This document shows, one piece after another, positions 61,230 to 64,000 of a stretch of DNA of 64,000 nucleotides; positions within the stretch are counted from its first letter, which is position 1; every line of letters begins with the position of its first letter. This DNA comes from Clostridium pascui. Lineage in GTDB: Bacteria; Bacillota; Clostridia; Clostridiales; Clostridiaceae. The translations under genes were made by a program, and so were the position numbers. The stretch is taken from positions 326,627 through 390,626 of the forward strand of contig NZ_JAFBDB010000004.1 in NCBI RefSeq assembly GCF_016908015.1. The letters are read 5' to 3'. The notes below the pieces were generated by a model. The model saw only the letters and a program-made list of their open reading frames with translations, ran no database searches and was not told the DNA's origin.

Positions 61230-61729
61230 TGCTTAAAGTTTTGTTTATTTCCTTTGAAAAGGATATATACTCCAAATAATACTAGTATTATAGGTACTAA
61301 GAACTTATTCATAACTGATTTAACATAATAATATATATCAAGTCCTACCAATGTTTTATCAAGTATAGCCATTATACCTATAATTATAAAAAGTATGCCT
61401 ATAGCATTCCATAACTTTTTACTATTTGCTTGAAAATTATTAGATATTGTTCCATTGTTATTTGAAAATTTATCCATTATGAAACTTGAATCCATAATAA
61501 TTTCTCCTCGGTCAATCCTATTTGCTAAATTAAAAGTATCTATAAATGTATAAAACCAAAATATTATTTTCAATATTCCTGCAAGCCCTAGCCCTATTAT
61601 CCCAAATACCGGTTCAATAAGCAAATATATAGCTAATGCTTCTAGTCCCTTCTTCATAAGTCCCAAATACATATAGCCCACTCCAGGTATTAGAGCTGCC
61701 AAAAATGTTAACACACTACTCCTTCTCAT
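61226..61729 (-). CDS. Multi-pass membrane protein, last gene of the ECF operon
   Basis: 167 residues. Two N-terminal membrane segments in a TM2-like unit (FLAALIPGVGYMYLGLMKKGLEALAIYLL…IFWFYTFIDTFNLANRI), a polar loop, then two more helices (WNAIGILFIIIGIMAIL and FLVPIILVLFGVYILF) of the LiaI/DUF5668-like kind. Starts in an ATGA overlap with the upstream gene. Probably part of an envelope-stress module; precise role unknown. Confidence 0.72.
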   Translation of the reverse strand: MRRSSVLTFLAALIPGVGYMYLGLMKKGLEALAIYLLIEPVFGIIGLGLAGILKIIFWFYTFIDTFNLANRIDRGEIIMDSSFIMDKFSNNNGTISNNFQANSKKLWNAIGILFIIIGIMAILDKTLVGLDIYYYVKSVMNKFLVPIILVLFGVYILFKGNKQNFKH

Positions 61730-62040
61730 TTTATATCCTCCCCAAAATTATCTTTTATAAAATTTTCTTTATAGTTAGATTGTATTATATTTGTCTTCAA
61801 CTTAAGTTGAAGCTGTATATCCAAAATTTCTGACATTATATCCGTGTTATATATTACAAGCATAAGAATCCCTGCAAATATAAAACTTAATCCTGATGAT
61901 ATATTTTTTCCTAAATGAATACTTGGTGAATGATCTGCATAAAGCTTATTTAAAAGTCTTTCAGTATAATCCTTTGAAACTTTTACTTCATTAAAAGAAT
62001 TCTTTATTATTTTTTCAAAATTCTTTTCCTCATTATTCAA
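61726..62040 (-). CDS. Small single-pass membrane protein, possible anti-sigma factor
   Basis: 104 residues from a TTG at 62038-62040 (AGGAGG, 8-base spacing). Cytosolic N-terminal half (EEKNFEKIIKNSFNEVKVSKDYTERLLNKLY), one membrane helix (GLSFIFAGILMLVIYN), and a short outer tail. It overlaps the end of the ECF sigma gene, the usual place for its anti-sigma factor, but lacks a recognisable zinc anti-sigma motif. Assignment rests on position and topology. Confidence 0.6.
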   Translation of the reverse strand: MNNEEKNFEKIIKNSFNEVKVSKDYTERLLNKLYADHSPSIHLGKNISSGLSFIFAGILMLVIYNTDIMSEILDIQLQLKLKTNIIQSNYKENFIKDNFGEDIK

Positions 62041-62563
62041 ACTCAAATCCTCCTTCTTTTAAATAGGCCTTTAGCCTTTTCTTTCCCCTGTATATTCGCC
62101 CTTCAACATTTTTAGGAGATATATCTAAAACACTACTTATTTCCTTTTGAGTAAGGCCTATAAAATAATAAAGCACTATACAAATCCTTAAATCTTCTGG
62201 AAGATTGGATACCGCTTCTCTTACTGCATCTTTATCATCCTTATCAAATTTATTTTCCATTTCTTTATTTATTTGAAATAGCCCGGTCAAAAATCCCTTT
62301 ATATTTTTTCTCCTTTTATAATCTAAACATCTTGATACAGTGATCTTATATATATATGTGGATAATGAAGCTTCTTCTCTAAAGTTTTTTATTCCTTTAT
62401 ATATGCTTATAAAAACTTCTTGAGATATGTCTTCTGCTTCTGCATAGTCTTGAGTGTAGCTATAACATAGAGATATTATCTTATTTTTATAAAGTTCAAC
62501 CAACTCTATAAAACTTTCTTCATTATTTTCTTTAAGAGCTCTAACAATCTCATCTTCCTTCAC
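62033..62563 (-). CDS. ECF RNA polymerase sigma factor
   Basis: 176 residues from the GTG at 62561-62563 (AGGAG, 7-base spacing; one base after the upstream stop). Region 2 (ELVELYKNKIISLCYSYTQDYAEAEDISQEVFISIYKGI…STYIYKITVSRCLDY) and region 4 (LPEDLRICIVLYYFIGLTQKEISSVLDISPKNVEGRIYRGKKRL). Sits in the middle of a four-gene operon of membrane proteins, so it probably senses envelope state through them. No convincing ECF promoter was found upstream of the operon. Confidence 0.92.
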   Translation of the reverse strand: MKEDEIVRALKENNEESFIELVELYKNKIISLCYSYTQDYAEAEDISQEVFISIYKGIKNFREEASLSTYIYKITVSRCLDYKRRKNIKGFLTGLFQINKEMENKFDKDDKDAVREAVSNLPEDLRICIVLYYFIGLTQKEISSVLDISPKNVEGRIYRGKKRLKAYLKEGGFEFE

Positions 62564-62564
62564 T

Positions 62565-63641
62565 CTACCACTCCTGACTAGTAGATACATTTATAGTCCC
62601 TGTACCCACCTTTATATCCACCTTTCCTGTCCCATTGCCTAATGTAGTCACTATACTTGAATTTACTCTTCCTCCACCATTAAGATTTACTCTTCCCTTG
62701 TTTAAATTTAAGTTTGCCTGAATATTATGGTCTATAGTTTTTACATTCACTGTTCCTCTTTCAAGTATCACTTTTATATTTTTGCATAACTTATTTTCTA
62801 TATTTACTTTACCATTATCCATTTCTATAGTACTCTCTTCTACCTTATCTCCTTTAATGTTTACATTACCATTATTTCCATTAATCATAGAAGATTTTAT
62901 ATCACTACCATTCACATTGAGATTATCTATATCCATCTTTAATAACTTAAGACCTTTAAAATTAAAGGTTCCATTATCTCCACTTATATAAATTTCACTA
63001 TTCATAAGTTCATCTTCTGTATTTAATTTGATGTTATCATTTTTGAACTTTATATTATATCCGTCTGGAATGTATATAACGCCACTTATTCCTTTTACAT
63101 AGCTTTCATTTATATTTATCTTATAGCCATCAGAAACCTTTTGTTCTTTTATATCATAGTTATTTATATTACTTCCATTCTTTATATGGACATATATATC
63201 AAGTTTTATCTTATCATCGGTAGACTTTCTTATTTTCAGGTCACTATTATCTGTAATAAATTCTATTTTATTTCCTAATTTATCTAAGGTTTTATCTACC
63301 TTAATATTTTTACCGTCTCCTAAATCAAATATATTTTCTGAAATATTAAGGCCATTTTCAAGTATATTAAACTTTTTTCCTATTGGCTTTAATATGTTTA
63401 CATATAAATTAGCAAATATAAAGGTTATAATTAAAGGAATCATTAAAAAGTTAAATCCTATTCTTTCTCCTTCTTTCTTATTATTAAATAAAAAAATTAT
63501 TTCTAAGCCAAATAATATTATTAAAATTGGCCACCACTTAATCAATTGCTCTGCTAAATCTAAATTTACATTTCTAACAAGAAGCCATACTCCAAGAAAT
63601 ATAAAGCCTAGAGCAGAAGTGACAGTTCCTACTCTTTTCAT
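62565..63641 (-). CDS. LiaF/DUF4097-like membrane protein
   Basis: 358 residues from the ATG at 63639-63641 (AAGGTGG, 7-base spacing). Three to four N-terminal membrane helices (LGFIFLGVWLLVRNV; WWPILIILFGLEIIFLF; FLMIPLIITFIFANLYV) of the DUF5668/LiaI type. A long Asn/Gly/Lys-rich repetitive beta-helix-like domain follows (ISGDNGTFNFKG, INGNNGNVNIKG, MDNGKVNIEN, LNKGRVNLNGGG) typical of DUF4097 adhesin-like proteins. Such proteins regulate cell-envelope stress responses. First gene of the operon with the ECF sigma factor. Confidence 0.78.
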   Translation of the reverse strand: MKRVGTVTSALGFIFLGVWLLVRNVNLDLAEQLIKWWPILIILFGLEIIFLFNNKKEGERIGFNFLMIPLIITFIFANLYVNILKPIGKKFNILENGLNISENIFDLGDGKNIKVDKTLDKLGNKIEFITDNSDLKIRKSTDDKIKLDIYVHIKNGSNINNYDIKEQKVSDGYKININESYVKGISGVIYIPDGYNIKFKNDNIKLNTEDELMNSEIYISGDNGTFNFKGLKLLKMDIDNLNVNGSDIKSSMINGNNGNVNIKGDKVEESTIEMDNGKVNIENKLCKNIKVILERGTVNVKTIDHNIQANLNLNKGRVNLNGGGRVNSSIVTTLGNGTGKVDIKVGTGTINVSTSQEW

Positions 63642-63763
63642 ATCTTTACCACCTTTCAAAAATTATCTTCTTATTAATATAGACGTATTGTAATATATAT
63701 ATCCCACAAACTTTTTATAAAAAATACAACTTAAAAAATATTATTTTTTAAGCACAAAAAAAA

Positions 63764-63791
63764 TGAAGACTTCCAGTTAAGTAAGTCTTCA
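63764..63791 (-). terminator. Terminator of the rRNA operon
   Basis: 9-bp perfect stem TGAAGACTT/AAGTCTTCA, 10-base loop, minus strand followed by TTTTTTTTGTGC; 33 bases beyond the tRNA. Confidence 0.8.
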
Positions 63792-63824
63792 ATATATCAT
63801 ATTCATTTATTCAAAAAATAAAAA

Positions 63825-63899
<75 letters not shown>

Positions 63900-63909
63900 A
63901 TAAACTTAT

Positions 63910-64000
63910 CTGGCAACGACCTACTCTCCCACCGGGCCTCCCCGGCAGTACCATTGGCGCTTTGAAGCTTAACCTTCGTGTTCGGAATGGGTACGGGTGT
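63910..64000 (-). rRNA. rrf: 5S rRNA, 3' part (gene cut by window edge)
   Basis: Minus strand begins ACACCCGTACCCATTCCGAA and contains CACGAAGGTTAAGC, ACTGCCGGGGAGG and GTGGGAGAGTAGG, ending about TTGCCAG: the standard 3' three quarters of a bacterial 5S rRNA. The 5' end is beyond 64000. Confidence 0.95.

Noticed and set aside
63680..63685. CGTCTA as an ECF -10 element for the DUF4097/ECF operon
   Set aside because: At the proper distance the -35 position reads GTGGGA, which does not resemble a GAAC-type element.

Overview
The window is low-GC, AT-rich DNA with strong AGGAGG ribosome binding sites, frequent TTG/GTG starts and many hairpin terminators. Together with the gene content ([FeFe] hydrogenase, B12-dependent ribonucleotide reductase, class III fructose bisphosphatase, archaeal-type AspRS with a T-box, HD-GYP signalling, short ChrA pair) this points to an anaerobic Clostridium (Clostridiaceae). 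The species cannot be fixed from the sequence alone. Most genes are on the minus strand, running away from a ribosomal RNA operon whose end (5S rRNA, tRNA-Asn) lies at the right edge.

Layout. 1-4.3 kb: a cut lipoprotein gene, a P-type cation ATPase behind a yybP-ykoY (Mn2+) riboswitch, and a ChrA pair. 4.5-7.7 kb: a 2H phosphoesterase, a GGDEF/HD-GYP protein and two gene remnants. 7.7-12.2 kb: hndABCD, an NAD(P)-linked electron-bifurcating-type [FeFe] hydrogenase. 13-17 kb: nadABC with a candidate operator, then a TIM-barrel protein. 17.4-22 kb: fbp, a MATE exporter and an M14 peptidase. 22.3-26.4 kb: a four-gene surface O-acylation operon (SGNH, DUF4358, MBOAT, DHHW), closed by an unusual GC-rich 30-bp perfect palindrome. 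26.5-31 kb: a small membrane protein, an amino acid permease remnant, an Rrf2 regulator and nrdJ. 31-33.5 kb: hemerythrin and aspS, the latter under a T-box with duplicated terminator/antiterminator modules. 33.6-40 kb: a DUF2812 remnant, an ECF sigma/anti-sigma pair, a beta-CASP nuclease with an unexplained C-terminal half, a DMT exporter and a small gene behind a textbook LexA-box promoter.

40-49.6 kb: a sugar-phosphate isomerase-like protein, dipeptidase, two MBL or secreted proteins, threonine synthase with a RidA remnant upstream, DUF1232, ComFB, DUF378, and an NhaC-family transporter under a lysine riboswitch (therefore a likely lysine transporter). 50-58.3 kb: an MFS transporter, a ferritin-like protein, argH, argG, and an amino acid ABC transporter with two successive binding proteins. 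58.6-63.7 kb: two divergent coiled-coil proteins, PlsC, a ComEC-like MBL lipoprotein, and an envelope-sensing operon with a DUF4097-type protein and a second ECF sigma factor.

The most rewarding leads are the SOS-controlled 77-residue protein (39576-39809), the partial tandem T-box of aspS, the Mn-riboswitch-controlled ATPase, the acylation operon with DUF4358, the 26399-26463 palindrome and the C-terminal half of the beta-CASP protein. At least five decayed gene fragments lie between intact genes. No CRISPR array, prophage or complete insertion sequence was seen. Start sites were moved from the longest open frame wherever an internal start has the better ribosome binding site; these are inferences from spacing.
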